Shown: positions 1-8,643, counted from the stretch's first letter. The stretch is DNA of 64,000 bases from JAMHWF01 sp035911095 (GCA_035911095.1 JAMHWF010000005.1:62001-126000), one strand, 5' to 3'. Numbers and translations: made by a program. Notes: generated by a model not told the origin, from the sequence alone.

Positions 1-665
1 TCGACAGCTGGGACTTCGCCACGCCTTCCGTCTTCGGCCCCGCCGCGCCCTGGGAGCGCATCCACCGCGTCACGCTCGGGCTGGGCGGGCAGCACGAGAC
101 CGCCGGCGGCTGGCGCTTCGGCTGGCAGCTCGGCGCCGGCGTCGCCGGCGAGCGCGGCGCCCGCGGCCGCGGCTCGAGGCAGCAGGGCCTCGCGCTGACG
201 GCCGCGCGCGACTGGGCGCCGAACCTCAGCCTCGGGCTCGGGCTGGGCTTCACGCGCGAGATCGGCGAGACGCGGGTGCAGGTCTTCCCGATCGTCGCCT
301 GGCAGATCGACGACCACTGGCGGCTCGGCAACCTGATGCCGACCTCGGCCTTCGGGCCGACCGGGCTCGAGCTCGCCTATCGCGTCGACGAGCAGCTCTC
401 GTTCGGCCTCGGCTTCGCCAGCCGGCGCCAGCGCTTCCGCCTCGACGAGGACGGGCCGCGGCCCGACGGCATCGGCCAGGCCGGGTCGCGGCCGGTGTTC
501 GCGCGCGCCACCTGGCGCATCGATCGACAGGCCCAGGTCGAGCTGATGGCCGGCGTCCTGACCGGGGGCAGGCTGCGCCTCGAAGACCCGCTGCGCCGCG
601 TCGTCGTCGAGGACGACTTCGACAACGCGCCTTTCATCGGCGCGAGCTTCGTCAAGCGCTTCTGA
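1..665 (+). CDS. Outer-membrane beta-barrel-like protein, C-terminal part (5' end outside window)
   Basis: The frame is open from base 3 to the TGA at 663-665, giving about 220 residues of a protein that starts before the window. The visible part alternates polar and hydrophobic residues, with many Gly, Trp and Arg (for example LGLGLGFTREIGE and LELAYRVDEQLSFGLGFA), and ends in ...GASFVKRF. A C-terminal Phe in such a strand is the usual signal for BAM-dependent barrel insertion. The pattern resembles DUF6268-type or other small porin-like barrels, but I cannot assign a family firmly. An ATG at 276 lies inside the frame; the upstream sequence has the same coding character, so 276 is not a convincing start. 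Function unknown. Confidence 0.6.
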   Translation, partial: DSWDFATPSVFGPAAPWERIHRVTLGLGGQHETAGGWRFGWQLGAGVAGERGARGRGSRQQGLALTAARDWAPNLSLGLGLGFTREIGETRVQVFPIVAWQIDDHWRLGNLMPTSAFGPTGLELAYRVDEQLSFGLGFASRRQRFRLDEDGPRPDGIGQAGSRPVFARATWRIDRQAQVELMAGVLTGGRLRLEDPLRRVVVEDDFDNAPFIGASFVKRF

Positions 666-1054
666 TGGCCGCCGACAACGAGGCGGACCGCTCGCCGCCC
701 GCGGGCGAGGGCCCGGCACGGCCCGGGGCCGCGCCCGTTCGGCGCGAGGCCTCCCCAGCCCAGGACGAGGCGGCGAGAACGGCTGCGGCCAGCCGCCCGG
801 CGCCGCGGACGGCCGCCGAACGCGAGGCCCTGCGGGCGGCTCTCGACGAGGCCTGGTTGCGTGTCGTGACGGCCGGTCGCGCCCTCGCCACAGAGGCTGG
901 GCGCGCAGGGCCGTGGAGGACAGCATTCGAAACTGAACGTGAGTATGCGCTCGCTGTTGCAACAGTGCTGGAACTGCCGTGGGACCGTGATGGCCGAGCC
1001 TGGATATCGATGCCGAGGGCTGAAACGGTCTGGAACACACCCGCCCATCGCTGA
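665..1054 (+). CDS. Possible small Ala/Arg-rich hypothetical protein
   Basis: A 129-codon frame starts at an ATG overlapping the TGA of the barrel gene (TGATG), which could mean translational coupling. The first 90 residues are Ala/Pro/Arg/Glu-rich and low in complexity; the rest is more ordinary. No domain is recognised. GC falls from about base 900 and the third-position bias weakens, so the frame may be spurious. If it is not a gene, 666-1241 is a gap of about 575 bases with no other feature I can support, apart from the weak inverted pair CGTGT...ACACG near 1107-1132. Confidence 0.28.
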   Translation: MAADNEADRSPPAGEGPARPGAAPVRREASPAQDEAARTAAASRPAPRTAAEREALRAALDEAWLRVVTAGRALATEAGRAGPWRTAFETEREYALAVATVLELPWDRDGRAWISMPRAETVWNTPAHR

Positions 1055-1241
1055 ACTTGCGCGTGCGTTGCGACTCGTTGCAAGCTTCGCGACCCGGAAA
1101 TATTCACGTGTGGCTCAATCCGTGACACACGGCTGAAACTCGCTGCGGCGGCGGTTTCCAGCCTGCCGGCGACACACAGTGACGGGTGCGCCACGTCTCC
1201 GCGTCGAGACGCTGGAGGCCCAACGAGCCTGGAGGTACCTG

Positions 1242-1880
1242 ATGCAAGACCAGTGGGACCGACTCGAGGTCTGGCTGGAGGGGCACATGCCCGAACTCCG
1301 CGACGACCTGAATCCGGGCTGCAGCCCGGCCAGCCTCGATGCGCTCGAAGCCCTGATCGGCCGGCGCCTGCCGAACGCGTTCAGGGCCTTCTATCAACGG
1401 CACGACGGGCAGGCCGGGCGGGTGCTGACCGGGCCGTTCTTCGGCCTGATGTTCCTGCCCCTGCGCGACGTGGCCGGCCAGTGGTCGATCTGGCAGGAGG
1501 TGCTGGCGCAGCCCGACATCGTCAGCCTGCAGGCGCGCGACTGCACCTCGGCGGCGCCGTACGAGGTCAAGGGCCTGTACGCCAGCCCGCACTGGATCCC
1601 GTTCGCCCACGACTGCGGCCGCAACCACCTGGGCATCGACCTCGACCCGGGCCCCGGCGGCACGGTCGGCCAGGTGATCAACTTCGGCCGCGACGAGAAG
1701 CGCAAGTTCGTGCTCGCGCCTTCGCTGGCCGCCTTCCTCGACTGGATGCTCGACGAACTCGAGTCGGGCAACTACAGCATCGAGGTCGAGCCCAACGGCT
1801 TCAGCGACAGCAGCTTCAACATGCGCGAGCCGGCGAGCAGCCACTTCCTCGACGCGGCGAAGCTCGTCTTCGCGCCCTGA
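1242..1880 (+). CDS. SMI1/KNR4 family protein
   Basis: The product has 212 residues and the SMI1/KNR4 (SUKH) layout: an N-terminal helix with Trp and Leu (QWDRLEVWLEGHMPEL), the segment ALEALIGRRLPNAFRAFYQRHDGQ, where the family carries its conserved LPxxfrxfY..HdG stretch, and later WIPFAHDCGRNHLGIDLDPG, matching the family's WiPia.dg.gn.l.lDl.pg. I chose the ATG at 1242 because GGAGG lies seven bases upstream; an in-frame ATG at 1179 has no such site. In bacteria these proteins often serve as immunity proteins against secreted or contact-dependent toxins, but many are orphans. No toxin gene is visible nearby, so the role here is open. The family call is firm. Confidence 0.85.
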   Translation: MQDQWDRLEVWLEGHMPELRDDLNPGCSPASLDALEALIGRRLPNAFRAFYQRHDGQAGRVLTGPFFGLMFLPLRDVAGQWSIWQEVLAQPDIVSLQARDCTSAAPYEVKGLYASPHWIPFAHDCGRNHLGIDLDPGPGGTVGQVINFGRDEKRKFVLAPSLAAFLDWMLDELESGNYSIEVEPNGFSDSSFNMREPASSHFLDAAKLVFAP

Positions 1881-1984
1881 GCCCACGGCGGTCGGCCCCG
1901 GGGGCGGCAGGCCCTCGGATCCAGGAGGGCCCCAGGCCGCTGGCCCGCGACGCCTGAGGCCCCCTCTACCACCGCCTTTGCACG

Positions 1985-2362
1985 ATGAGTTTCGGCCTGC
2001 ATTTCGACGACTCGGAAGTGGCCGCGGTTCGGGCCGAGGGCGGGCGGCTGCGGTTGCGCTTCTCGGCCGCCAGCGTGGAGGACATGCGGGACGGCTCGGC
2101 CGGCTTCCTGCCCGGGCTCGAGCTGGTGTTCGACCAGGCGGCGTGGGAGGGCGAGCCCGCTGCCTGCTTCGGCCGCCTCGTCGCCGGCCGGCTGGGCGAA
2201 GGCGGCGTGGCCCGGCGCGTGCTGCCGCTGCCCTACCGCTCGCTGCAGCCGGTGACAGCGGAGTTCGAGTTCCGCCACGGCGAGCGCCTGGTGGTGCGCG
2301 CCGCCTCGGCGCACGCCGAGCCCGGCGACGAGGCGCAGGTCCGCACCTCCTACGCCTGCTGA
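1985..2362 (+). CDS. Conserved hypothetical protein, 125 aa
   Basis: A compact 125-residue acidic protein with regular beta-like alternation (GGRLRLRFSAASVEDM, GLELVFDQAAW, AEFEFRHGERLVVRA). It has no signal peptide, membrane segment or recognised motif. Codon third positions are strongly G/C, like the neighbours, which supports a real gene. It lies 104 bases after the SMI1/KNR4 gene on the same strand and converges on the MMPL exporter. Function unknown. Confidence 0.6.
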   Translation: MSFGLHFDDSEVAAVRAEGGRLRLRFSAASVEDMRDGSAGFLPGLELVFDQAAWEGEPAACFGRLVAGRLGEGGVARRVLPLPYRSLQPVTAEFEFRHGERLVVRAASAHAEPGDEAQVRTSYAC

Positions 2363-2416
2363 GCACCGTGGACGCCCCGCCGGCGGGCTTGCGCGCCCCG
2401 ACCCCGATCCTGCGCC

Positions 2417-4870
2417 TCAGCGCGCGCGGCGCTGCGTGTAGACCGCCGACAGCAGCAGCGCCAGCAGCGCTCCCGGCGCGACCACCTGGCCGACGGCGGA
2501 GAGCGCGGGGATCTTCGACAGCGCGATCAGCCCGAAGGCACCGACCGCGGTCAGGTTGGCGAAGAGCAGCGAGGCGAGCGTCTCCTCGTCGTGGAGCGCG
2601 CCCGCGCGTGAGGTGGCCGCCGAGGACGCGGCCGTCCTCGACGCCTGCGGCGCGGGCGGGTGACGTCGGCTGGGCGCCTCGCGCGCCGGCTCGTCATGCG
2701 CCAGGTGGTCGAAGAACAGCGCGTAGTTCGACCCCAGCGCCACCACCAGCAGCACGCCGACCAGGTGCAGGATGCCGAGACCGACGCCGGCCAGCGCCAG
2801 CCCGCCGAGCGTCAGCAGCACCGCCAGCGCGAGCGGCTGCGCGATGCCGAGCAGGCGGCGCGGCGAGCGCAGCCGCAGCCCGAGCAGCAGCAGCACCGCC
2901 GCCGCGCCGATCAGCGCCTGGCCGAGCGCCTCGCGCAGGTAGGTCGCGTAGAGCGCGTCGAGCGAGCGCTTGATGTCGACCACCAGCACGCCCGGCAGGC
3001 CCTGCAGCGCGGCGCGCACCGGATCGGTCACCACCTCGTCGCGCGAGGGGTGCAGCGCGATCAGCACCGACCACTGGCCGCCTTGATGCAGCACCTGCGT
3101 GCCGAGCAGCGGGCGCAGCGCGTCGCGCGCGGCGTCCGGGGCGTCGAGGGCCTCGAGGTCGAAGGCCGGCGCGGGGCGGGCCTGCTCGACCGCGTCGACG
3201 AAGGCCGCGAGCCGCGAGGCGGGCAGCGGGCCGCCCTCGGTCGCGGCGGCGAGCGCGGCGCGCAGGGTGGCCGCATCGGGCAGGCTGGCCTGGCGCGCGG
3301 CCTGGGTGGCGCGGCTCGGCAGCAGGCGGGTCGGCGTGTCGTAGCCGCTGATCAGGCCCTGCGCGACGAGGCCGTCGAGCCGAGAGGCGGCGGCCTCGGC
3401 GCCCTGCAGCGCGTCCTCCAGCGCCGGCGCGCGCACCAGCACCAGGGTGCGCGCGTCGCTGGTGCCGAGGTCGGCGCGCAGCCTCGCGTCCAGTGCGAGC
3501 GCGGCGGGCGGCACCGGGCTCAGTGACAGCAGGTCGCCGCGCCACAACGTGCCGTGCAGGCCCAGCAGCACCGTCAGCGCCGCCGCGCCGAGTGCCCAGC
3601 CCGCCCAGCGCAGGCGCGGCAGCCACGCCAGCACCTGCCCCAGGCCGCGCACCAGCGGCGCGCGCAGGCGGCTGCCGGCGGCCCCGTCGGGCATCAGCAC
3701 CGGCAGCACGAAGCGCGCGGTCGCCGCCGCCGCCGCCAGGCCGGCAACCGAGAACACGCCGAGCTGCGCCAGCCCCGGAAAGCCCGAGAACGCGAGCACC
3801 ACGAAGCCGCAGACCGAGGTCACCGCGCCGAGCCGCACCGTCGGCCACTGCGTCGCCAGCCAGTGGCGCCAGCCCTGGCCGGGCGCGGCACCGGCCGCCA
3901 GGCTGGCCCGCGCCTGGACCAGGAAGTAGATCGCGTAGTCGACCGCCTCGCCGATCAGCGTGCTGCCGAAGCCGAGCGTGATGCCGTGCACCCCGCCGAA
4001 GACGAGGCCGACCGCCGCCACCCCGGCGGCGACGCCCGAGACCACCGGCAGCGCCGCCACCGCCAGCGCGCGCAGCGTGCCGAAGGCGAGCAGCAGCAGC
4101 GCGCCGACGAGCAACGTGCCCTCGATCGCGAGGCGGATCACCTCGTCGACGACCTGGTCGCGGCTCAGCTGCGCGAAGACGCCCGGCCCGCTGACCTCGA
4201 GCCTGAGCCCCGGCATGCCGAGCGCGGCGAAGGCCTGGCGGACGGTGTCGGTCGCCGCGACCTGGCCGTCGATGTCGCCACCCGCGGCGCGCGTGCCGGC
4301 CAGCAGCAGCGCGCGCGGCGCCACTCGCGAAACCCAGACGCCGTGCTCCAGACGCGGCGCCTGCGCCGGCAGCAGCTCCTCGACGATGCGCTGGGTCTCG
4401 CCGGTCGGGTCTGACTCGAGCAGCGGCTTGACCGCGGCGCCGGCCGGTGTGCCGAGCAGCGACAGCGTCTCGTCGATCGCGTCGCGCAGCCCTCCGGGCG
4501 TGAAGCGCTCGGGCGTCACCGCCGGGCTGAGCTGATAGCGGTGGGCGTGGAGCCAGGTGCCGACCGCCTCCCAGCCTTCGCGCTCGCCGTTCTGCACCTG
4601 CTCGAAGCGCCCGCTGGCGCGCAGGGCCGCGGCCAGACGGCGCGAGGCCTCGGCGCGCTGGGCCGCGTCGCCACCCTCGACGGCGACCAGCAGCAGGCGC
4701 GAGGCCGCGCCTTCCTGCAACTGCTCGATCAGCACCCGCTGCTCCGGGTCGGGGCTGGCGGGCAGGAAGGCCGAGAGGTCGGTGTGGAAGGGCGTGCGCC
4801 AGATGACGAGCGCGCAGAGCGCCAGCGAGAGCAGCCAGGCGCAGAACGTGAAGGCCGTGCGGCGGCTCAC
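2417..4870 (-). CDS. MMPL/RND-superfamily exporter (ApeM-like)
   Basis: This 817-residue inner-membrane protein has two RND half-repeats: one TM helix near the N-terminus (residues about 8-28), a large periplasmic loop, a bundle of TM helices from about 230 to 440, a second loop, and a second bundle from about 650 to the end. In aryl-polyene clusters such MMPL proteins are thought to move the lipid-linked polyene or its precursor toward the outer membrane. It is the last gene of a six-gene minus-strand run and starts 48 bases after the LolA-like gene. The start codon is GTG; an upstream ATG is out of frame. Oddity: a Pro/Ser/Ala-rich stretch of about 38 residues (bases about 2580-2695) interrupts the second TM bundle. 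Confidence 0.85.
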   Translation of the reverse strand: MSRRTAFTFCAWLLSLALCALVIWRTPFHTDLSAFLPASPDPEQRVLIEQLQEGAASRLLLVAVEGGDAAQRAEASRRLAAALRASGRFEQVQNGEREGWEAVGTWLHAHRYQLSPAVTPERFTPGGLRDAIDETLSLLGTPAGAAVKPLLESDPTGETQRIVEELLPAQAPRLEHGVWVSRVAPRALLLAGTRAAGGDIDGQVAATDTVRQAFAALGMPGLRLEVSGPGVFAQLSRDQVVDEVIRLAIEGTLLVGALLLLAFGTLRALAVAALPVVSGVAAGVAAVGLVFGGVHGITLGFGSTLIGEAVDYAIYFLVQARASLAAGAAPGQGWRHWLATQWPTVRLGAVTSVCGFVVLAFSGFPGLAQLGVFSVAGLAAAAATARFVLPVLMPDGAAGSRLRAPLVRGLGQVLAWLPRLRWAGWALGAAALTVLLGLHGTLWRGDLLSLSPVPPAALALDARLRADLGTSDARTLVLVRAPALEDALQGAEAAASRLDGLVAQGLISGYDTPTRLLPSRATQAARQASLPDAATLRAALAAATEGGPLPASRLAAFVDAVEQARPAPAFDLEALDAPDAARDALRPLLGTQVLHQGGQWSVLIALHPSRDEVVTDPVRAALQGLPGVLVVDIKRSLDALYATYLREALGQALIGAAAVLLLLGLRLRSPRRLLGIAQPLALAVLLTLGGLALAGVGLGILHLVGVLLVVALGSNYALFFDHLAHDEPAREAPSRRHPPAPQASRTAASSAATSRAGALHDEETLASLLFANLTAVGAFGLIALSKIPALSAVGQVVAPGALLALLLSAVYTQRRAR

Positions 4871-4918
4871 GGCGTTCCCGGCGGGCTCATCGCGACGGTG
4901 CCGGCCGCGCGCGCGGCG

Positions 4919-5608
4919 TCACGGCCGGGAGGCGCGCGGCGCGGCCGGGGCAGGCGTCGGGGCTGTCGTCGAGGGCGCGGCCGGCGTCGAGGCCATCGGC
5001 TCGATGCGGGTCGACGAGCGGTCCCCGTCGGCAAGGTAGACCTCGATCTGGCGCGGCGTGTCGCGTCGCCCGGCGATCTCGATCGCCCGCACCTGGGCGA
5101 TCAGCGCGGCGTCGCGCGGGCGCAGCAGCAGCGTCCACTGCGCGGCATCGCCCTGCAGTTGCGGCTCGAACAGACGCTGCAGCGTCGCGGCATCGCCGCT
5201 CAGCGTGCCGCGGATCGCCTCGATGACGGCCGCCGCCTCGGGTGCGGCGTCGAGTGTCATCGTGCGGCTGCGCCCGCCGCGCGTCAGCGTGACCTGGTTG
5301 CCCTCGACCAGCATCGCCTCGGCGCGCGGCTTCAGCGTGCGGCGTTCGAGCCGGTCGGGGGCGTCGAAGCGCAGCGTGCCGCTCGATTCGAGCGGCGCGT
5401 CGAGCCCCTGCACCTGGCGCTGCTCGGTGAAGCTCGCCTCGCCGCTGCGGCGCTGGGCGAGCAAGGTCATCAGCTCGGCGAGGTCGAAGGCCGCGGCCGG
5501 CGCGGCGGCCGCCGCGAGGCCGAACGCCAGCAGGGCGGCAGCCAGGCCTCGACGCGCGCCACCGTGGCGCCGCGGGCGCCGGCCGGGGCCATGCCTCGGC
5601 GGCGTCAT
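4919..5608 (-). CDS. LolA-like outer-membrane lipoprotein carrier (ApeL-like)
   Basis: A 229-residue periplasmic protein. A basic N-terminus is followed by a hydrophobic Ala-rich signal segment (AAALLAFGLAAAAAPAAAF). The mature part fits the LolA-like fold of aryl-polyene clusters: FDLAELMTLLAQ, then SFTEQRQVQGLDAPLESSGTLRF, which matches the LolA-type F.q.r....l..pl.ssG.L.F start, then RLERRTLKP. A Pro/Ala/Thr tail of about 30 residues closes the protein. Its ATG overlaps the TGA of the dehydratase by four bases (ATGA), so the two are probably translationally coupled. In the known clusters such carriers act with the MMPL exporter that follows. Confidence 0.82.
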   Translation of the reverse strand: MTPPRHGPGRRPRRHGGARRGLAAALLAFGLAAAAAPAAAFDLAELMTLLAQRRSGEASFTEQRQVQGLDAPLESSGTLRFDAPDRLERRTLKPRAEAMLVEGNQVTLTRGGRSRTMTLDAAPEAAAVIEAIRGTLSGDAATLQRLFEPQLQGDAAQWTLLLRPRDAALIAQVRAIEIAGRRDTPRQIEVYLADGDRSSTRIEPMASTPAAPSTTAPTPAPAAPRASRP

Positions 5609-5964
5609 GCCGTGGCCTCCCCGGCGGCGAACTGACCCCGCGCGACGAGGCGGCCGGCATCACGCACCTCGAAGTCGAGATTGGCGGGCCCGCCCGACGC
5701 CGCCGCGGTGCCAGGCACGAGGGCGATGTCGAGCGTCGCGCCAGGGCCGACCGGCGCCAGGAACTTTGCCGCTGCCAGGCGTGGCGCAGGGCCGAGCAGG
5801 CCCGCCAGCGCGGGCGCGGCGAGCGCAGCCTCGATCACCTCGGCCAGCAGGCACACGCCAGGCAGCAGCGGGCGGCCCGGGAAGTGCCCGGCGAAGGCCG
5901 GGTGCGCGGCGTCGATCGGGCGCGTCGCGTGGTGGGGGGCGGCTCGCACGGGAAGGTCGTTCAT
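5605..5964 (-). CDS. Hotdog-fold dehydratase, FabZ/ApeI-like
   Basis: A 119-residue single-domain hotdog protein. HPAFAGHFPGRPLLPGV (residues 21-37) is the FabA/FabZ signature, with catalytic His27; a Glu in the following helix (LLAEVIEAAL, residues 39-48) is the likely partner. FabZ-type enzymes remove water from 3-hydroxyacyl-ACP; ApeI-type members do this while a polyene chain is built. It lies 48 bases after the AMP ligase and overlaps the LolA-like gene by four bases. The position between ligase and carrier fits an ApeI role and not general fatty-acid synthesis, although the chemistry is inferred from family and context. Confidence 0.85.
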   Translation of the reverse strand: MNDLPVRAAPHHATRPIDAAHPAFAGHFPGRPLLPGVCLLAEVIEAALAAPALAGLLGPAPRLAAAKFLAPVGPGATLDIALVPGTAAASGGPANLDFEVRDAGRLVARGQFAAGEATA

Positions 5965-6012
5965 CGGTTCGGGCCTCGGAAGCCGCCGCGCCGTGAAGGC
6001 GCGGCGCCGACA

Positions 6013-7473
6013 TCATGCTCGCGGCGCCTTCGCCAGCTGTTCGAGCGCGAATCGGCGCAGCGCCTGTGCGCCGAGCTTGCCGGTGGCGTCGCGTGGCAGC
6101 GAGTCGACCTGCAGCACGCGCCGCGGCAGGAAGGCCGCTTCGACGTGGGCGCGCAGCGCGGCGACGATCGCCGCGCGGTCGAGCCCCGGCGCGACGACGA
6201 AGGCCACCGGCCGCACCACGCCGTCCGGCGTCTCGTCGGGCAGCCAGAAGGCGCCGTCGCGCACGCCCTCGACGCGGTTGAGCTGGAAGTTCAGGTGCGC
6301 GAGCGAGCTGCGCTTGCCGGCGACGTGGATCAGGTCGTTGGCGCGGCCGAGCAGGCGGAAGTGGCGCTCGTCCTCGAGCTCGAGCACGTCGGCCAGCGGG
6401 GTCGGCTCGAGCACGTGGCCGCCCTCGACGAGGTAGCGCTCCTCGCCGTCGGCCGCTTCGGCGCGCAGGCACAGCTCGCCGAAGCTGCGCCAGGTGTCGC
6501 CGGCGGTCGTGCGCCGGGTCGCGACCTGGCCCGCCTCGGTGCAGCCGTAGATCTCGAGCAGCGTGCCGCCGAACGCGGCCTCGGCCTGGGCGGCGAGCTG
6601 CGGTGAGAGCGGCGCGGTGGCCGAGACGATCAGCTCCACCGGCGGCAGCGCGACGCCCGCGAGCAGCAGCGTCTTCAGGTGGAAGGGCGTCGTCACCAGC
6701 GCGCGCGGGCGCGGCAGGCGCTCGAGCGCGGCGACGATGTCGGCCGGGTAGAAGGGCCGCCCGCAGTCGAAGGCCGCGCCGCCGAGCAGGCCGAGCAGCA
6801 CGCTCGACTCGAAGCCGTAGCTGTGCTGCGGCGGCACCGTGGCGACGACCGCGAGGCCGGCGAGATCCGGACGGTCGAGCGTCTCGGCCAGGCGCGCGGC
6901 CTCGGCCTCGATATTGAGCACCAGCGCCCGCCAGCGCTTGGCGTGCGGCTGCGGCTGGCCGGTCGAGCCGGAGGTGAGCAGGCAGGCGGCTTCGAGTTCG
7001 GGCGCGATCGTCGGCCAGTCGGTGTCCCCCGCGGCGGCGGCGCCGAGCCCGTCGCTGGCGACGACGATCGCGGGCAGGCCGCCGGCGTCGACCGTCCCGG
7101 GCTCGACCAGGGCGAAGAGCGCAGGCCGCCCTTCGCGCAGGCCGGCCAGGGTGTCGGGCATCGCGTTCGGCGGCAGCAGGCTGGTCTGCCCGCGCAGCAG
7201 CGCCGCGGCGAGGCCGAGCGCGAAGCGGTAGCGGTCGACGCAGAGGTTCACCGGCACGCCGTCGGAAGGCAGGGTCGCGGCAAGGGCCTGCGCATCGGCG
7301 AGGAAGCGCGCGGCCGCGATCGGCGCGCCCTCGCGCCAGGCGAGCGGCGCCGACGGGTCGCGCGGCGCCACCAGCGGCAGGCGCCCGCTCAAGCGGCCGC
7401 CCCGGGCGTCGCGGCCGGTCTCGACCAGCCGGCGCGCGCAGTACGGGGCGATCGGCCGCCCGCCCTCACCCAA
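6013..7473 (-). CDS. AMP-dependent acyl/aryl ligase (ApeH-like)
   Basis: A 486-residue adenylate-forming enzyme. The P-loop-like motif TSGSTGQPQPHAK is at residues 167-179, the A5 motif EIYGCTEAGQ follows near 305, and the C-terminal catalytic Lys is in PRDATGKLG near the end. ApeH-type ligases activate an aromatic starter acid (a coumarate- or hydroxybenzoate-like acid) and load it on the ACP. The start is uncertain: the frame stays open back to the TGA of the membrane gene and the only start-like codon there is TTG at 7471-7473, without a strong ribosome site. The enzyme is somewhat shorter than general acyl-CoA synthetases, as expected for this subgroup. Confidence 0.85.
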   Translation of the reverse strand: MGEGGRPIAPYCARRLVETGRDARGGRLSGRLPLVAPRDPSAPLAWREGAPIAAARFLADAQALAATLPSDGVPVNLCVDRYRFALGLAAALLRGQTSLLPPNAMPDTLAGLREGRPALFALVEPGTVDAGGLPAIVVASDGLGAAAAGDTDWPTIAPELEAACLLTSGSTGQPQPHAKRWRALVLNIEAEAARLAETLDRPDLAGLAVVATVPPQHSYGFESSVLLGLLGGAAFDCGRPFYPADIVAALERLPRPRALVTTPFHLKTLLLAGVALPPVELIVSATAPLSPQLAAQAEAAFGGTLLEIYGCTEAGQVATRRTTAGDTWRSFGELCLRAEAADGEERYLVEGGHVLEPTPLADVLELEDERHFRLLGRANDLIHVAGKRSSLAHLNFQLNRVEGVRDGAFWLPDETPDGVVRPVAFVVAPGLDRAAIVAALRAHVEAAFLPRRVLQVDSLPRDATGKLGAQALRRFALEQLAKAPRA

Positions 7474-7515
7474 GCCGCCCCCGAAGCGGCGCCGCCGGCA
7501 CTCGCGGGCGGCGGC

Positions 7516-8160
7516 TCACCGCCCCCCCGACCCGCCGCGCGGCGACGACTGCTGCCAGGCGTGCAGGCCCTGGGCCAGCGTCGTGCGCTCGAACTCCGGG
7601 TGCAGTACGTAGCGCAGCCGGTGCTCGCCGACGAAGAGGGCGATCGCCGAGACAGGCGTCACCAGGTTGCCGAACACCGTCCAGGCGTGCCAGGAGCAGA
7701 ACGCGTAGATCAGCAGCGAGGCCGCCGTCATCGCGAAGAAGTAGCCGGCCCAGACGCGCGTCACCGCATGCGTGTAGCGCTGCATCGCCGGCGTCAGCGC
7801 ATGCACCCGCGAGGCGAAGAGGCCGATCAGCGACCGCCCCGGCGGCGCGCGCAGCGAGGCCGCGAAGCTCACGCCGAGGGCGAAGTGGATGCCGGCGTGT
7901 TGCAGCACGTAGAGCCGGTCGATCCCGCCGACCCCACCGCGCAGCACGACGCCGGCGAGCGTCGCCGCGGCGACGCCGGCTGCCGCCAGCGAAGGCCCGT
8001 GCCGCTCGCGCAGCGCCCAGCCGAAGCCGGCCGCGAGCAGCGGCCCGAGGATCACCGCGACCGCCCAGGGCGCGTGGGGCGCGTGGGTCATCAGCAGGTA
8101 GGACAGCAACGCGTAGCCGGCGACGGCCAGGCCTGCGAGGGCGATGCGCCAGTGCGTCAT
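7516..8160 (-). CDS. COG4648 multi-TM membrane protein (ApeG-like)
   Basis: A 214-residue integral membrane protein with about six hydrophobic helices (IALAGLAVAGYALLSYLLM, AVAVILGPLLAAGFGWAL, and further helices with YFFAMTAASLLIYAFCSW). It fits the COG4648 family, of unknown biochemistry, found between the ACP and ligase genes of aryl-polyene clusters. I set the start at the ATG at 8158-8160, 23 bases after the ACP gene, because a hydrophobic helix begins at once; the frame stays open further upstream but there it only shadows the ACP gene. It is followed after 42 bases by the ligase. Confidence 0.82.
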   Translation of the reverse strand: MTHWRIALAGLAVAGYALLSYLLMTHAPHAPWAVAVILGPLLAAGFGWALRERHGPSLAAAGVAAATLAGVVLRGGVGGIDRLYVLQHAGIHFALGVSFAASLRAPPGRSLIGLFASRVHALTPAMQRYTHAVTRVWAGYFFAMTAASLLIYAFCSWHAWTVFGNLVTPVSAIALFVGEHRLRYVLHPEFERTTLAQGLHAWQQSSPRGGSGGR

Positions 8161-8183
8161 CGCGCGGCCCTGCTCCGGCCCCT

Positions 8184-8498
8184 TCAAGTCGTCCGGTGCT
8201 GCGCGACGTGGGCCGCCAGGCTGCGCAGCGATTCGAAGATGCGCTGGTTGTTCTCGTCGTCCGAGCGCAGCTGGAAGCCGTAGCGGCGCGAGACCTCGAG
8301 CGCGACCTCGAGGATGTCGATCGAATCCAGGCCGAGGCCGTCGCCGAACAGCGGCGCCGTCGGGTCGATGTCGGCCGGTGCCATCTCCAGGTTCAGCGCC
8401 TCGACGAGCAGGGCGGCCAGCTCGGCTTCGAGCGCGGCGTCGGGCGCGGCCGTGGCGTCGGCGGGCGTGGAGGTCGAGGCGGAGCTGGGCACGGACAC
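8184..8498 (-). CDS. Acyl carrier protein (ApeE/ApeF-like)
   Basis: A carrier protein of about 104 residues. LGLDSIDILEV (residues 56-66) is the 4'-phosphopantetheine attachment motif, with Ser59 as the modified residue. A Ser/Thr/Ala-rich segment of about 20 residues precedes the four-helix domain. I prefer the GTG at 8498 because AGGGG lies about five bases upstream; another GTG at 8492 and an ATG at 8588 are alternatives, the latter giving a poor basic extension. It is the first gene of the minus-strand cluster and is divergent from pgpA. The 145-base space between them (8499-8643) includes an A-rich stretch near 8521 and probably holds both promoters. Confidence 0.85.
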   Translation of the reverse strand: MSVPSSASTSTPADATAAPDAALEAELAALLVEALNLEMAPADIDPTAPLFGDGLGLDSIDILEVALEVSRRYGFQLRSDDENNQRIFESLRSLAAHVAQHRTT

Positions 8499-8643
8499 GG
8501 GATCCCCTGTAGCGCTTGATGCAAAAAAGCGACGCGAATTGTACGTCCACCCCTCCGGCCGGACCGTGTCGGCGGGCGCGCGCGCCACGGGCGCCGGGCC
8601 GCCCGTGAACGGGTCGTCGCAGGGCGGGACTTACCATTGCCGG

